A DNA stretch of 64,000 nucleotides from Epiperipatus broadwayi (GCA_028023455.1 JAQFVV010000288.1:963341-1027340); one strand, 5' to 3'; numbered from the stretch's first letter, positions 48,827 through 61,400 are shown. Notes: generated from the sequence alone by a model not told the origin. Numbers and translations are program-made.

Positions 48827-51416
48827 AATAGAAATTAATTATGTAATATACATAAAAAAGCTTTAATTGCAAAAAAAAAATAATCCAAGGTGGTGTAACC
48901 TAATATTCTTATTTTCGTAATATATCGCTAGGCTTTATTTAAAAATTTGAAAGGCAGAATTGTTTTCAAATGGGAAAAATTAATGGAAGATACCAAATGC
49001 AACTGATTCAAATTTATGCCTCAACATATTCTCAACATGATGAAGAAGTAGATAACTTGTATATAGATGTATAAAATGATTTTGATCAGATCAAATAACA
49101 TTTTTAACTTGTCATGGGAGATCTTAATGCTAAAATTGATAAACGATTAAAAGATAAAAGTGCTTTAGGTAAATTTCGTTATGATAATAAAAATAAGAGA
49201 GGATACAGAGTTGCGGAACTCACAGGAAAAAAACTGTATATTATCAATTTTTTTCCTTGACAAAGTATTAAATGGAAATAGATAGTCACGCTTCCAACTG
49301 AAAGTATAGCAGAATGAGATTATATTTTTACTAGCAGAAAATATGTATTTCAACGCAGTAATGTTCTGAATACATCTTACAGGAACTACGCATCAATTAG
49401 TGAGGTGTAAAATACAAATTAATGGCAAATTAGCAAGTCGAAAATTATTTTTAAAAAACAGTTAAACATTTAACAGTTGATTCCACTAACTTTCAAAAAC
49501 AATCCCATAAATTTAAAGTACAACATGCAAATCATTTTGTAATATTGACATATTGTGAATATGATTCAAACTTGATTGAAATAAATAAGAAAATAATTAA
49601 TATACTATCAAGAATTGCAAGAAAGGTAACTGATATAAAACATCAACAATTATCAATAAATTTTCTACTGAGGCAAGAGAATATATAAAGAAAAGAAGAA
49701 ATATAAAAAGTTTTAAAAATGAATCACTAAGAGGAAATAAATATCTATAGTTATACGAAATGATAATTAAAATAATAAGTAATGTTATAAAAATATTAAA
49801 ACAGGCAAAACTCTCCAAAAAATATTCCCACTCGTGATGTTTATTGGTATACAAATATTATTGTTAATTGGTAAATAAATTTGTAGAAGAGAATAAAATT
49901 CTCGTAAGGGTAGACAATATTTTGCTAATGAAAGGTAAGTATATTTCTGTAATTAAAAAGATAGAACTATTATTAAAAAGAGAAAAATAATTCTAGGAAG
50001 AATTATGTATCAATAAAGAACAAAAAATAAATCATTCCTAAAGTTACCACATCTTTTAAGACATGCAATAAAATTTATCAAGAAAAAAGTTCGAGGAAAT
50101 GATGGAATTATAATTTGATACCATAACAGAAACAGGAGAATAAATAAATAAAATTATTTCAAATCGATATATGCATGTGTAAATGATAAAGATATGTCAA
50201 ATGATTTGGAAAAATCAGTAGTAAAGTTAATATTTAAGAAATATGATAAAGACATTGTTAAAAAATTCAGAGGTATCACTCTATTGTCAACTCTATACAA
50301 AGTCGTTACCAATGAAACTACTGAAAACTTCAAATTTTATTTAATCCAAGAGAGATTACAGAAAATTTAATGATTATAAACTACTGTTTGCTTTTGATTT
50401 ATAGGTTGTGAAAAAGCATCTGATTATATAAAAATTCCTATGGTAGATTGAATTATTATGCTATATACTCAGTATATTGTCATATCTTGATGAATACATA
50501 ACAAAATTAAATTACACGGTAAGAACTAAGAAGATTGTTATTGGGAAAGATGTAGACATCATGATTCCATATACTCAAAATGTTTAACAGTAGTTTTACA
50601 AAAAGTATTTTTGGATTTAATGTTAGAATTAATATAAAGTAAGTAATGATTATTTAAGTCATTTATATTTTGCAGATGATGTGGTAGTCTTTTGCAAGTA
50701 ATGGTTGACTTTTAAGAAATATTGCAAATGTTTTAAGATAAATTAGAAGGTAGGACTCAAAATAAATGCTAAAACTACTGAAATCATGTGCAAAGAATTT
50801 TTTCTGACATAAAAATAATGTTTGATAACCATTAATTAAAAGACTTAACTTTTAATATTAATTAATATTATTTAAATTATTAATGTAGATGGAAACATAA
50901 TGGATGAAATTGAAAATGAAATTTTATATGGATCTTAATCAGATTATTAATGTATGGAATAAAATTAATTACAGAATTAAACATGGACGAAATATTAAAA
51001 GGAAATATGCCTATTTATTTTTAAAAATAGTTTTTTATAGATATAAATCTGTTTTACCAGTCTTAATTATATATCTAAGGCATGAACACTTCCTAGAAGA
51101 GCAATTGAGAATATCAGACTAATTGAGAGATATACGTTAAAAAGACATTTAAATGTGGAAGAAAGCTGGTCTGGACATGACAATAGATGAACTGCTGAAT
51201 CTTAAATTGAATTTCAGAATAATGCATACCAACTAGTAAGAAATGGCATGTGCGATAAGTGAATGAAATGATAAGATAAACAAACTTGGAAGATCTTTAT
51301 CCTGTAGTGGATTGATAATGTTTAAGGATAATGATATATAAGTAAACATGTGTTTGCTTCTTTGTAATATTTGCTAATGTGACCATGAAAAAAACTTAAT
51401 TTAAAATTGTTTTTTA

Positions 51417-52361
51417 TTAAATTTTATTGGTACAATTGCAAGTAACCAAGTTGTAATAAGCAGTGCGAAACATTTTATTAGTAAAAAAACAAACAAGGGA
51501 ATTAATAACTGGATGAAAATTTGTGATTATCATTAGTGTTCTAAGGATTGTAAACGGGATATAATATATAGTATTAACAATAATTATAAAAAATAGTGGT
51601 ACATAACATATTACAAAACATATAAAAATAAAAAACAAAATTTTTGTTAATCGAATGTTTTCTATAAACCGTCTATTAACGGTTGTAGAAGTAGCCATAT
51701 TCTTTAATGTAAATTGAGAATTTTTTATCACTTTATAAATTTTATAATAACTAAAACTCATAACAGGAATATTAGTAATGTAAAGTGAACATACACAAAA
51801 ACTGAAAAATATTAAACCTTTTCTATCAAATACAATAAAACACTCTCTCAAAAGAAAATTGAATTTGAAGTGAAATGAAAAGAACATAAAACTCGAGATA
51901 CTTAATGATATAATCCAAACGATTATGAGTAAAAGAATTGTTTTCATTTTAGAATAAAAGTACATATAAGTTTCAGAAGGGTGACAAAGAATGACATATC
52001 GATTCAAAGCTATTTGACAGAATGTGAGAAACATTGCTAAACCACTTGTGATCCACATCCAAAAAATAATATCACAACCTTGATCCATATCAGATAATTT
52101 AAACATGATATGATAGAAAAAGCAAGGTGATCCAACTCCTCCCATTATAATATCACATAAGGCTAAATTACCTATAAATATGTGTGGAATCGTTCTCAAC
52201 TTAGGAAAAACTATTAAGGAAATCAAAATACTTGTATTGCCAATCACCACTAAAAGCAATGTTATAAAAGAAACTGTGAGATCAAAATAATCAAATAAAT
52301 CAAGTTTCATTTGCAGATAAGATGATTTATTCAAGATTGAGATACTGGTGTTTTCAAGCAT
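51417..52361 (-). CDS. Rhodopsin-class (class A) GPCR, paralogue 2
   Basis: This 314-residue seven-transmembrane receptor is clearly paralogous to the one at 5905-6858. Long stretches are shared, such as LRTIPHIFIGNLAL and KIYKVIKNSQF. Landmarks are GNTSILISL (TM1), NLALCDI (TM2), ALNRYVILC (NRY for DRY), RECFIVF in ECL2, CYVP in TM6 and NSLVC in TM7. The TM7 Pro of NPxxY is replaced by Ser here, while paralogue 1 keeps NPLIC. This loss could affect activation or signal relaxed constraint. The frame is otherwise intact. The start is chosen because TAG-ATTTGTT precedes the ATG exactly as in paralogue 1. The ligand is unknown; the NRY motif and short ICL3 recall melatonin-receptor/moody-like groups. 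Confidence 0.88.
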   Translation of the reverse strand: MLENTSISILNKSSYLQMKLDLFDYFDLTVSFITLLLVVIGNTSILISLIVFPKLRTIPHIFIGNLALCDIIMGGVGSPCFFYHIMFKLSDMDQGCDIIFWMWITSGLAMFLTFCQIALNRYVILCHPSETYMYFYSKMKTILLLIIVWIISLSISSFMFFSFHFKFNFLLRECFIVFDRKGLIFFSFCVCSLYITNIPVMSFSYYKIYKVIKNSQFTLKNMATSTTVNRRFIENIRLTKILFFIFICFVICYVPLFFIIIVNTIYYIPFTILRTLMIITNFHPVINSLVCFFTNKMFRTAYYNLVTCNCTNKI

Positions 52362-52385
52362 AACAAATCTAAAATAGTTATAATT
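52362..52385 (-). promoter_or_regulatory. Probable 3' splice site upstream of GPCR 2
   Basis: On the minus strand TAACTATTTTAG is followed by ATTTGTT and the ATG, the same junction as GPCR 1. Confidence 0.5.
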
Positions 52386-52399
52386 TTGATAATAAAATA

Positions 52400-52535
52400 A
52401 TTCTAATACTACAAATATTAGTGGTAATAGTAGTAATTGTAGTAGTAGTATTAGTAGTAGTAGTAATATTACTATTAGTAGTAATAGTAGTAATAGTAGT
52501 GGTAGTCATAGTAATAGTACAGTAATGATGATGGT
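52400..52535. repeat. Imperfect TAG/TAA trinucleotide repeat
   Basis: Tracts of AGTAGTAGTA and AGTAATAGTAG lie in the presumed intron immediately upstream of GPCR 2. A shorter ATT-rich tract is at the equivalent place before GPCR 1 (5825-5860). Confidence 0.85.
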
Positions 52536-52539
52536 GCAC

Positions 52540-54900
52540 AATTTTAAAATTCACAATTTTAAAATAATGTAAGCAATTCTTTATTATGTTTATTTTTTAA
52601 TAAATTGCGATATGTTAAGTCTTTTATATAGTATATATATGTTTTTATGCAAGCAAATTCATTCATGCATTTATTTTTGCATTTGCATGAAAACACATGC
52701 ATATATGTAATAAAATAATACAACTAACTCCACAATTTTTAATATCTAAATATGTAATAGTTATAAAGCTTATTCACGTTAGAGAGATTTTAATTTTTTA
52801 ATTTTACTTGTAAATGCTATTAGAGGTAGTCAATCATGCTTTAAAACTGTCATATATTTTTTATATATTACCATATTAATTTTTTTTTATATTTTCCTTA
52901 TTTTGAAATTTGTAAAATCATAAACACATAATTTCTAATAAAAACTATATTCAAATAAAATGATTCTTTAAACTGATTTTTAATTATTAAAAAATAAAAA
53001 TTAATAAAGTTTTTGACAATAAATAAATTTTTGTTCATTAATTTTCTAGTAAAAAGCTATTATATTCAAATAAATCTTAAACATATATAACATATATTTA
53101 TTAAAAACAAATATTTAACAACTTTAACAAAAAATTAGCATTTACAAAAGTTATATATAAATTTATTTTTTCTAATAGAGCAGTTTCATCAAAAGACAAG
53201 GCTGTATATAATTCAATGTTTTTCTCTATAAAAGTTCATTAACTATTGAATTATTAATATCTGTTGAATTTTTTTTCTAATAGATGTGGTATATAATTGG
53301 AACTAAAATATTACACAATTGCTAAATGCTAATATGGTCATTATTAAAAACCTGAGACAAATCATAACCTCCAAAAACAAATTATGACTTTTCTGTAACA
53401 CGAATAATTATTATTTGTTGTTGTTGTTGTTGTTTTACATATCCTTTTTTAACAATTTTTTCTGTTTGTTCCAAAGCTATATAGTTTTAAACTATGTATT
53501 TTCAACAATGTAATTTTTGGTAAACAACAAATTCATGTAATATTTTGTACAATAAAATATATTATTGAAACACAAAAAAATTACTTATAGCATTTTTAAT
53601 TCAGGTTTTTATTATCAAACAAATACAATAGAAAAATCTGAAATACCAATGCCATTTAGTATCATAATCATTATTTTAAAATTATTTTTTTCTTGATGTG
53701 GACTTCAATTTAAATAAACTGATGGTAAATAGAATAATTTTAAAAGTAAAGCCGTAAGCTTGTGGTTAAGACCTGTAGAGGTCCCTATCTTCACATTTTC
53801 AAGCGCACATGCTTAAAGGTTTATTCCCTTAGTAAATATTACTTACGTAATCAATATCATTATAAATAAGACATATCTTTAAAATCAAAAAGTTTCAGAA
53901 ATAAAATTTTAAAAAGTCTTCTGCTTTTTTTTTGATAATATAAAAAAAGTTTTCTTATTTTTTCTATTTAAAAAACAAAATTAAAATACATAAACCTTTA
54001 ATGTATTATTCATTTAAACCTTTAATACATTATTTATTTAAAATATCTTTCAAAAAATATATATATTTTTGAAATAGAGAAACTAGTCTTAGGAATAAAA
54101 ACCTTTCCTTCTATCTTTACTAATACGTCTATAAAAAGATCAAAAAATGCATCTCTACCACTTATGCTCTATTGCGGTATTTATCTTATAATTATTCATC
54201 CCTTCCAGGAACAGAAAAACAAAATTATATATTTTCAATTATTAGATTATATTATTTAACATAACATATTGAAAACAGTAGGGAATTAGAATCCTTAAAA
54301 TACTATTTCATGTTATTGTAGACAATATATTGTAGCTAATGGCTTTCCCAATCTATGTCATTCATTTGATGTCATAAATATATCTTAATGATTGAAACTG
54401 ATTGCAAGGAGAAACAATCACATTATAAAATAAAATACACCAGTTTAAATATTAAATTGATTTGTAAATTGTATAGGGCATAGTATGTGTGAGTACATAT
54501 TAATATATATATATATATATGTGTGTGTATGTGTTGCATGCAGTTATATAAATTTTGAAAAAAAGAAATTTATATATATATATGTGTGTGTATGTGCATA
54601 TGTATGATTCTTTTAAATATATTACGGAAAATTAAATTAATAAAATTGTAACTCATCATAATATGGTTGAAAGAGAATGTAGTTAATTTATTTATGTTTA
54701 CTATCATAGTTTAATAAAAAGAAAGATGTAAACTTTCCAATTAAACAAGTATTATGTCTAAATGCACTAAAGCGCAGGTATTGGTGAAGATTATTACAAG
54801 TGATAAAATTAATGGCTGAGCACTTTTGAGAAGTTTTGTCTTCTCATAATTATAGCCAGCGAGTTGAATGAGCACAAAGAAAAATGTGTGCGATGAATAT
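52540..54900. other. Very AT-rich intergenic DNA
   Basis: No gene was seen. Short TA/TG microsatellites occur at about 54497-54610. Confidence 0.4.
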
Positions 54901-54936
54901 TTAAATTTATGCCAAGTGAGTTAGAGAGTTCACTTT

Positions 54937-55520
54937 TTGGAGGGGAAGAGAGAGAAGGATACTTTCATCCTACTTATATCCTGTGTATTATTATCTATAA
55001 GCCATGCTTCTTTAACTTTACGTTTACTAAAGAGTCACTGCACTCTATACAAGGACAGTAGCAGAAGATGGTTCAAATATATGGCCAGTTACCCTAAGAT
55101 CAAACTTCTCACACAATGCATAAAAGCACATGCTCTCAAGCCAATTGCAGTGCTATACATTATGGCGAATCTCTTCTTTCGCTCTTCACTCGCGTCTCTC
55201 AGCACTATTACTTGTACAAAAGAGCTCTGGACACATCTGAATATAATCCCATCTTCTTAGAACAACAAAGTTCCACTTGCCATATATTCAAACCGTCTTC
55301 TACTACTACCGCTTGTATAAAGTGTCATGGCTCTAAACGTAAAGTTAAAAAAGCAAGACTTATAGCTAATAATACCCATGCTATAAACAGAGCTGCTTCT
55401 CTCTCTCCAAGAAGTGGATTCTATAACCCACTTTGCATAAATTTAAATATTTACCGCACACATTTTCTATTGTGTTTATTCAACTCACTGTTAAAATTAT
55501 ACTTTTTTAAAAAAATATAA
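54937..55520 (+). other. GC-richer stretch with two overlapping open frames, unrecognised
   Basis: The base composition changes sharply for about 500 bp. The first frame (54937-55260) begins with a possible signal-anchor (FILLISCVLLSISHASLTL). The second (55116-55520, another frame) has a Cys/Lys-rich middle (CIKCHGSKRKVKKAR). Neither resembles a family I know. It might be an exon, two exons read through, or an old repeat. No convincing splice sites were fixed. Confidence 0.25.
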
Positions 55521-55529
55521 ATGCTAATT

Positions 55530-56590
55530 ACTTTCATTAATGATTTACAAGAGGGCTTCCATTATGAAAAAAATAATATATTCTACTACGTCACTGCTAA
55601 TTCGGAGAATTCAATAGCTGCTTATCACTACACTACACGATTCCTAACATGAGAAAATTCCATGAATGAAAAAACAGGTCTTAATCTCATATATATAGAA
55701 ATATGCACATGTGCCATATGTATGAAATATCGATTTACTGGTCTACCTTTTAAACCTGTCTTATAATGAAACTATAAATTAGTTACTGAAAGAAAACATT
55801 AAATAAATTCTCCATGAGAATGAATGATAATAAATTTAATTTCAAGCATTCATTGTGTACGACGTATATAACTTACATACATAATGCATATAAATTAAAC
55901 AACAATAAACAATTTTAATAATAAGTAATACCTAATGTCGTGTTAATCTTGATAAACCAAAATTTTAAATCAGTGGTATACACTTTAATTCCAAAAAAAA
56001 TGATTATATTAATTCTGATTTAATACATTTTGTTTTGTTTTGAAAATCGACAGTTGTCTGATGTGCCTTTATTCATCCTTGCATGTATTGAATTAATATA
56101 TAAAATGGCTTCAAATGACGAAGGTGTGAATTTGGAAAGCATTTGGAGTTGATTTTCTCAAAGGTTCTCTTATCCTGGTTAGGCTGGGATTGACCAATTG
56201 AAAATGACACAATTATTTCAGATATTTTAGATAATCCTTATGTCGATTTCTGGGATAAGAATAGCTATTCGTTTTCAGGTTGTTTTCCCTTTAAAGACAT
56301 GGCTGTTGACAATTTTCCTTTCTTCCAATGGATGGTAATTATTGGGAAAGATTACGGAGGGAAATCAAATTCCCCAGATCATAACTTCTGTACTTTGCCA
56401 TTCTTTAATGGAATTGGTCTAAATTAAGTTTTGCAATTACTGTAAGTTAAAGAAAAATGAATGGATTGATGGCAGCAAAATTTGTTATTTTTCTTTCAAT
56501 GATGATTGTTAATCATTCCCTCTTATATATAATAATAAGAAGAAGAAGAAAAAAAGAAAAATTGATATCTGTATTTCTTTAAAATAATAT
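55530..56590. other. AT-rich intergenic DNA, nothing assigned
   Basis: No supported gene or repeat. Confidence 0.4.
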
Positions 56591-56591
56591 A

Positions 56592-56655
56592 CATAAACTT
56601 ATAAATAAATATTAGAAAATACAGTAATTAAAATTTGTTAAAAAGAACAAAAAAT
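56592..56655 (+). repeat. PLE-border fragment (left arm of an inverted pair)
   Basis: Its complement matches 57668-57735, for example TTAGAAAATACAGTAATTAAAA against TTTTAATTACTGTATTTTCT. It brackets the LINE insertion below from the left. Confidence 0.7.
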
Positions 56656-56675
56656 AAATATAAAATAGATAATGA

Positions 56676-57250
56676 GTAACCCAGTCAGGCTAGAATTAAC
56701 CTTAAAGTCATTGATAAAAAAGTCCAGACACTGGTCGTTGGACGTCAGCCTACTAAATTTTATTATCAAATTCAGTCTGGACGCTCTTCCAACAAATCAA
56801 TTCTTGGTATATCATAGGGGATTTAAGTGCATTTCTCCCATCTGCTCATTGTGCAACCAGGAGGAGGAGGATATTGATCACCTTATTTCTCGTTGCTCAA
56901 AATTCAGAGACATGGAGATGAGATTGATATCTAGTATTAGGTTGGGATGCTCTCAAACACTGGACATCAGTGGGGCACTGAGAAGTGGAGAATTTGCTAT
57001 AATTCGAATGGGATTCATAATTCTTTTTGCAAAGTGGCTGACCAGGTGTCACAGTGTTTTTCGAGACAACTCGGCGGACCCATGGCCAGTCTTTAAGAAA
57101 CACCTTTGTGGTCTAAAAACTAGAGACTTTCTAATAACATCCCACAAACTGTATGCAGGCACATGGGAACAGATTACTCTGGATGAGCCGACAAACATAG
57201 ACAAAGACAATCGTATGTTTGCGTTTGATTTCATAAATGTAATGTCATAG
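56676..57250 (+). pseudogene. C-terminal fragment of a LINE ORF2
   Basis: About 190 residues, open throughout. The apparent ATG (56672) lies in the target-site duplication, so it is not the native start. Residues 50-75 carry CSLC...HLISRC. The reverse transcriptase and endonuclease are absent through 5' truncation. Confidence 0.7.
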
Positions 57251-57367
57251 TTTCCTTTTCTTTCTATGTTTACCTCAACAACAATCATGTAACTGTCAAT
57301 TGATTTTCTTGTTATGTAAACTAATGAATAAATAAATTTCATTAATAAAAAATAATAATAATAATAA
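56676..57367 (+). mobile_element. 5'-truncated LINE insertion with (TAA)n tail and 15-bp target-site duplication
   Basis: TAAAATAGATAATGA occurs at 56661-56675 and again at 57368-57382, exactly flanking the segment. The 3' end is a (TAA)n tail (57345-57367). The open frame (to 57250) is the C-terminal region of a non-LTR retrotransposon ORF2 with CSLCNQEEEDIDHLISRC. This is the Cys/His motif seen after many reverse transcriptases. Tails of TAA repeats are typical of I-clade elements, so that clade is a candidate. The insertion landed in PLE-derived DNA. Confidence 0.85.
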
Positions 57368-57698
57368 TAAAATAGATAATGATAATTTATCAGCTTCTAT
57401 TTTTTATGATCATAATAAATCATATATATATATATATATATATATGCTTTTGATTTCAATTACAATAATGTAAAATATTGCAAACTGAAAGAAGTAATAA
57501 TAAAAACAAATCAAGGAAGCTCTGTTAATATATAAATATAAGCAAGACTTAATCAATAGGCAGGCAGCAAGCCTTAAGATCATAGAATTATGGGAAAGTT
57601 GACCTTTCAAAGTATTAGTTGACAAAGACTACAAGAATAGTTGAAAGCGCTCCTAAGTGACATTTATATTTTTTGTTTTTTAACAACTTTTAATTACT

Positions 57699-57837
57699 GT
57701 ATTTTCTAATATTTATTTATAAGTTTATATATATATATAAACATAAATAATTAATGGTATTACATATATATGTATTTTCTAATATTTATTTATAAGTTTA
57801 TATATATATATAAACATAAATAATTAATGGTATAAAC
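57699..57837. repeat. 73-bp tandem repeat containing a TA palindrome
   Basis: GTATTTTCTAATATTTATTT starts at 57699 and 57772. Each unit holds the palindrome GTTTATATATATATATAAAC. It lies at the outer end of the inverted PLE pair. Confidence 0.85.
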
Positions 57838-58768
57838 AATATTGTAGTTTAAATTCTTTTGAAGTGCTTTCGATTACGTAGTAATCCTCATCAGCTTTAA
57901 CTGAATTTCAATTTTTTAAACTTAATGTTTCCTATATTTCCATAAGCTGTGTATGGTCATATTTGCAACTTGCCTATTAGTAACATCATCCTTATATTTA
58001 TCTATCAAAATTGCCTCTTTAATTTTTCTTTTTTTATCATTCCTTTCCTCGATTAATATTTTATTTCATTATTATTAAATGTAAACCTATAATTACAAGC
58101 TTTTTCATGGTCAAAGAATACTGAAGCTGTACCAAATTAGCTATTTACATTATGTTTAATTTGATTATATAATAATTGATACTCCTTCAATCTTTTTTCC
58201 ACAGAACATCTCAATTCACTGATATATAAGTTTTGACATCGACATGAAATCTCATAAATTATATTACTTCTTTGCAACTTAGGAATTATATTTTTAGAAT
58301 TATTAATCAATCAATTAACATTCGGAGGAACACAAAATGAAATATTATGATTTTCTTTAAATATATTCTTAATTAATTTAGAGTGCATGTTATTTATAAA
58401 CGGCATAGATATCCATTTTTTATTATCTAAGGTAACATTGCAAACCTTCTTATTATTAAATGAATTTACTGCACGCAAGAGTTGGTTTTTATCATAATCA
58501 ACCTTTACAAGTTCATTAGCAAAGAGTTCAATATTTAAAATTTTATCACTCTTATATTTACATAATTTGTCATTGCCATCCAAAAGTGCATTTTATGTAT
58601 CATTGGAACATGTGGTTTAAAATGAATATATCCTCTTTCTCCAATAGGTTTAAAAATTAATTTATAATTTAAATCAGTAGCATTTCTAAATATTTGTAAA
58701 TCAAAAAAAAGTATTTTTCCATTCTGTTTATTCTCAATAGTCCATTTTAAACTGTTTAAATTATTCAT
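57838..58768 (-). mobile_element. PLE 3' half, left (minus-strand) arm
   Basis: On the minus strand MNNLNSLKWTIE and GKILFFDLQIFR (RT thumb side) are followed by FKPIGERGYIHFK, a ~90-residue connector and a GIY-YIG nuclease in lightly broken frame (YEISCRCQNLYIS, KRLKEYQ). The 3' border AATTCTTTTGAAGTGCTTTC at about 57855-57880 is shared in inverted form with the right arm. Confidence 0.8.
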
Positions 58769-59630
58769 TAATTTTTAAACCTATTGGAGAAAGAGGTTAT
58801 ATTCATTTTAAATCACATGTTCCAATGGCAAATCTGAAATCGTTTTTGCATCGCTATGATAAATTATGTAAATATAAGAGTGATAAAATTTTAAATATTG
58901 AACTCTTTGATAATGAACTTTTAAAGGTTGGTTATGATAAAAACCAAATCTTGGGTACAGTAAATTCATTTAATAATAAAAAAAAGGGTTTGCAATGTTA
59001 CCTTAGATAATAAAAAATAGATATCTATATCATTTATAAATAACATGCAATCTAAATTAATTAAGAATATATTTAAAGAAAAGTATAATATTTCATTTTG
59101 TGTCCTCAAATGTTAATCGATTGATTAATAATTCTAAGAATATAATTCCAATGTTGCAAAGAAGTAATATAATTTATCAGATTTCATGTAGATGTCAAAA
59201 ATTATATATCGGTGAATCAAGATGTTCTGTGGAAAAAAGATTGAAGGAGCATCAATTATTATATAATCGAATTAAAAATAATGTAAATAGTCAATTTGGT
59301 ACAGCTTCAGTATTCTTTGACCATGAAAAAACTTGCAATTATATGTTTACATTTAATAATAATGAAATAAAAATATTGATGGAGGAAAGGAATCATAAAA
59401 AGAGAAAAATTAAAGAGGCAACCTTGATCGATAAATATAAGTATGATGTTATTAATAGGCAATTTGCAAATACAGCCATACACAGCTTGTGGAAATATAC
59501 TTAATTAAATTTTAAAAAATTTGAAATTCAGTTAAAACTGATGAGGATTACTACTAATCGAAAGCGCTTCAAAAGAATTTAAACTACAATATTGTTTATA
59601 CTATTAATTATTTATGTTTTTATATATAAT
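58766..59630 (+). mobile_element. PLE 3' half, right (plus-strand) arm
   Basis: This is the mirror copy of 57838-58768. It begins inside the FKPIGERGYIHFK segment and proceeds to the nuclease, ending with the complement of the left arm's border (GAAAGCGCTTCAAAAGAATT). It starts about 40 residues later than the left arm, so the pair is not a simple perfect palindrome. Substitutions between arms indicate that they have diverged. Confidence 0.8.
59100..59504 (+). CDS. GIY-YIG endonuclease domain of a Penelope-like element (remnant)
   Basis: This open frame of 134 residues covers the nuclease domain. IIYQISCRCQKLYIGES is the GIY-YIG core (IYQI and YIG spaced by a Cys pair, CRC, as in PLEs), and KRLKEH holds the conserved Arg and His. 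HEKTCNYMFTF and RKIKEATLIDKYK follow; the latter parallels the KEA-I region of other PLEs. The RT part is absent upstream (the arm begins in the connector, with a stop near 59010), so no full element protein is made. The left arm retains the same domain with a stop. Confidence 0.75.
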   Translation: MSSNVNRLINNSKNIIPMLQRSNIIYQISCRCQKLYIGESRCSVEKRLKEHQLLYNRIKNNVNSQFGTASVFFDHEKTCNYMFTFNNNEIKILMEERNHKKRKIKEATLIDKYKYDVINRQFANTAIHSLWKYT

Positions 59631-59639
59631 ATTGTACCT

Positions 59640-61400
59640 GACAACCATCCACCCAACAATCTAAACTCAAATTTGGATTAAAACCCAGTCTAACCAAAGA
59701 TTTTACTCCAAACCAAACTGAATTCAAATCCAACACACGAGCTCAGATCAAATCAATGGATGACATATACCGGACGGTACATGACTATGCTCCAAAAAAC
59801 TAGCTCAACGGATGATGATGATTTGAGATCCCTGATCTGACTCTAATAACATATAATAAAATAACTAAGGATATTTATAAGTCAATTCATATATGTATGT
59901 TCTGGGCAAGCATTAATATTAAAATAATTATTGAATAATAAAGAAAGTTAAAAGCCAAATGTGTTAATAAAATGTTTAATAAGAATAAATATTTTGTTCA
60001 ACTTTTATGATTAAGATTATATAGATTACCCCTAATCTTTAAAAGGAATTTATAATTTACAATAAGAATGGCAGTCGTTGTTATATGCCAATAATCAATA
60101 TGCACTTATAGGAGGGTTATATATGTCTATGCCCCAACAAATAAATAAAGGTCAATAAAGGTAATTGTCTTTGACGAAATTATTATTCTAATTTTAAATG
60201 AAACAATGTGAGATTCATTTTCACATTCGTAAATCAATTCCCGAAAAGCATGATAACTAGTAGGGCATAACTTTACTGTTTACTAAAGAACTTATTTATA
60301 AATGAATATGAATTTGTTCAACCTTAATAAAATCAATTCATCACGATTTACGAGCATGAGAGCGGGCTTTACTGGAACTGAGAAGTAAATGGTACTGACA
60401 TCTTATGAGCTATAAAAATGAATATGAAAGATAATGGCTTGTCGGTGATTTAAGTAGAAGGGCGGCTTGACTTTTACAAGTCTTTCTCCCCTATCAAGGA
60501 GATGTGGAACATGGGGAAAGCCAGGCCGGGTCATAACCACGAACCTTTGGTGTTCCAAATATAATACAAGCAAGGGAGGAAGTGCTTTCTTCCTGTGTAA
60601 TTAAACTAACAGTAATATCTCCAAGGACAAAAGGTAGGAGATGGCTCACATCAGCAATGTTCGGAAAATGATGACTAAATAATCATTGTGTTTAAATAAT
60701 AAAACCCAATTTATATAAGGAATGCTCTACATAATGACCTGAACGTTGAATTAAAGTCAAATGTGCTTTAACTAGAAGTACTTAAATGCAATTATTAAAA
60801 TTATGCTAATTATATCCTAAATATCATGCCCTTCCTGAATACTAATATAAAATATACATTTTAACTTAGAATATATTAACATTAAATTCCTTTATCGACC
60901 TTTTTGCAAAACATTTTAACAGTATTAATATGATTGAATAAATACTGGTAAAACTCAAGAAAATAGCAGTGGGCATACGTTAGAAATGGCTAATAATCAA
61001 TATCAGCTGTCAGTAAAATAGCAACATTTAATAAATCCTTCAACTCGATAATTAATAGAACTGTATTAAATTAGTTCTAGTAGGCAAGAATTACTATAAC
61101 TCAATATTATATTATTTTCAGGAGGGAATTTTAATGAAAGAGATTATTATCAAGTTGAAGTTTTATTGGCATATAATAAAAATAAATGACATTAATAATT
61201 ATTCAATAAATATATATAATACAGTTAATGAAATGAACCACCATCGTAAGAAAGGAAAGTTAACATATATTAAATTTAAAGACTAGAGATAGAAAAACGA
61301 GAATTATTTATACAGATTAACACATTAAGAAATGAGAAGAGCTTTTAACAGTACTTAATTTAAAGGAAGTGTGAATTAAAGTTCAGAAACTGTCCAGAAA
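59640..61400. other. Intergenic DNA with GC-richer patches
   Basis: Patches at 59640-59830 and 60410-60640 are less AT-rich but carry no ORF. A short GTCTATGCCCCAACA near 60128 recalls the YAPT motif of RTE endonucleases but is isolated. Confidence 0.35.

Noticed and set aside
60100-60180. Possible RTE endonuclease remnant (YAPT-like)
   Set aside because: Only about five codons match and nothing around them aligns with the two RTE copies.
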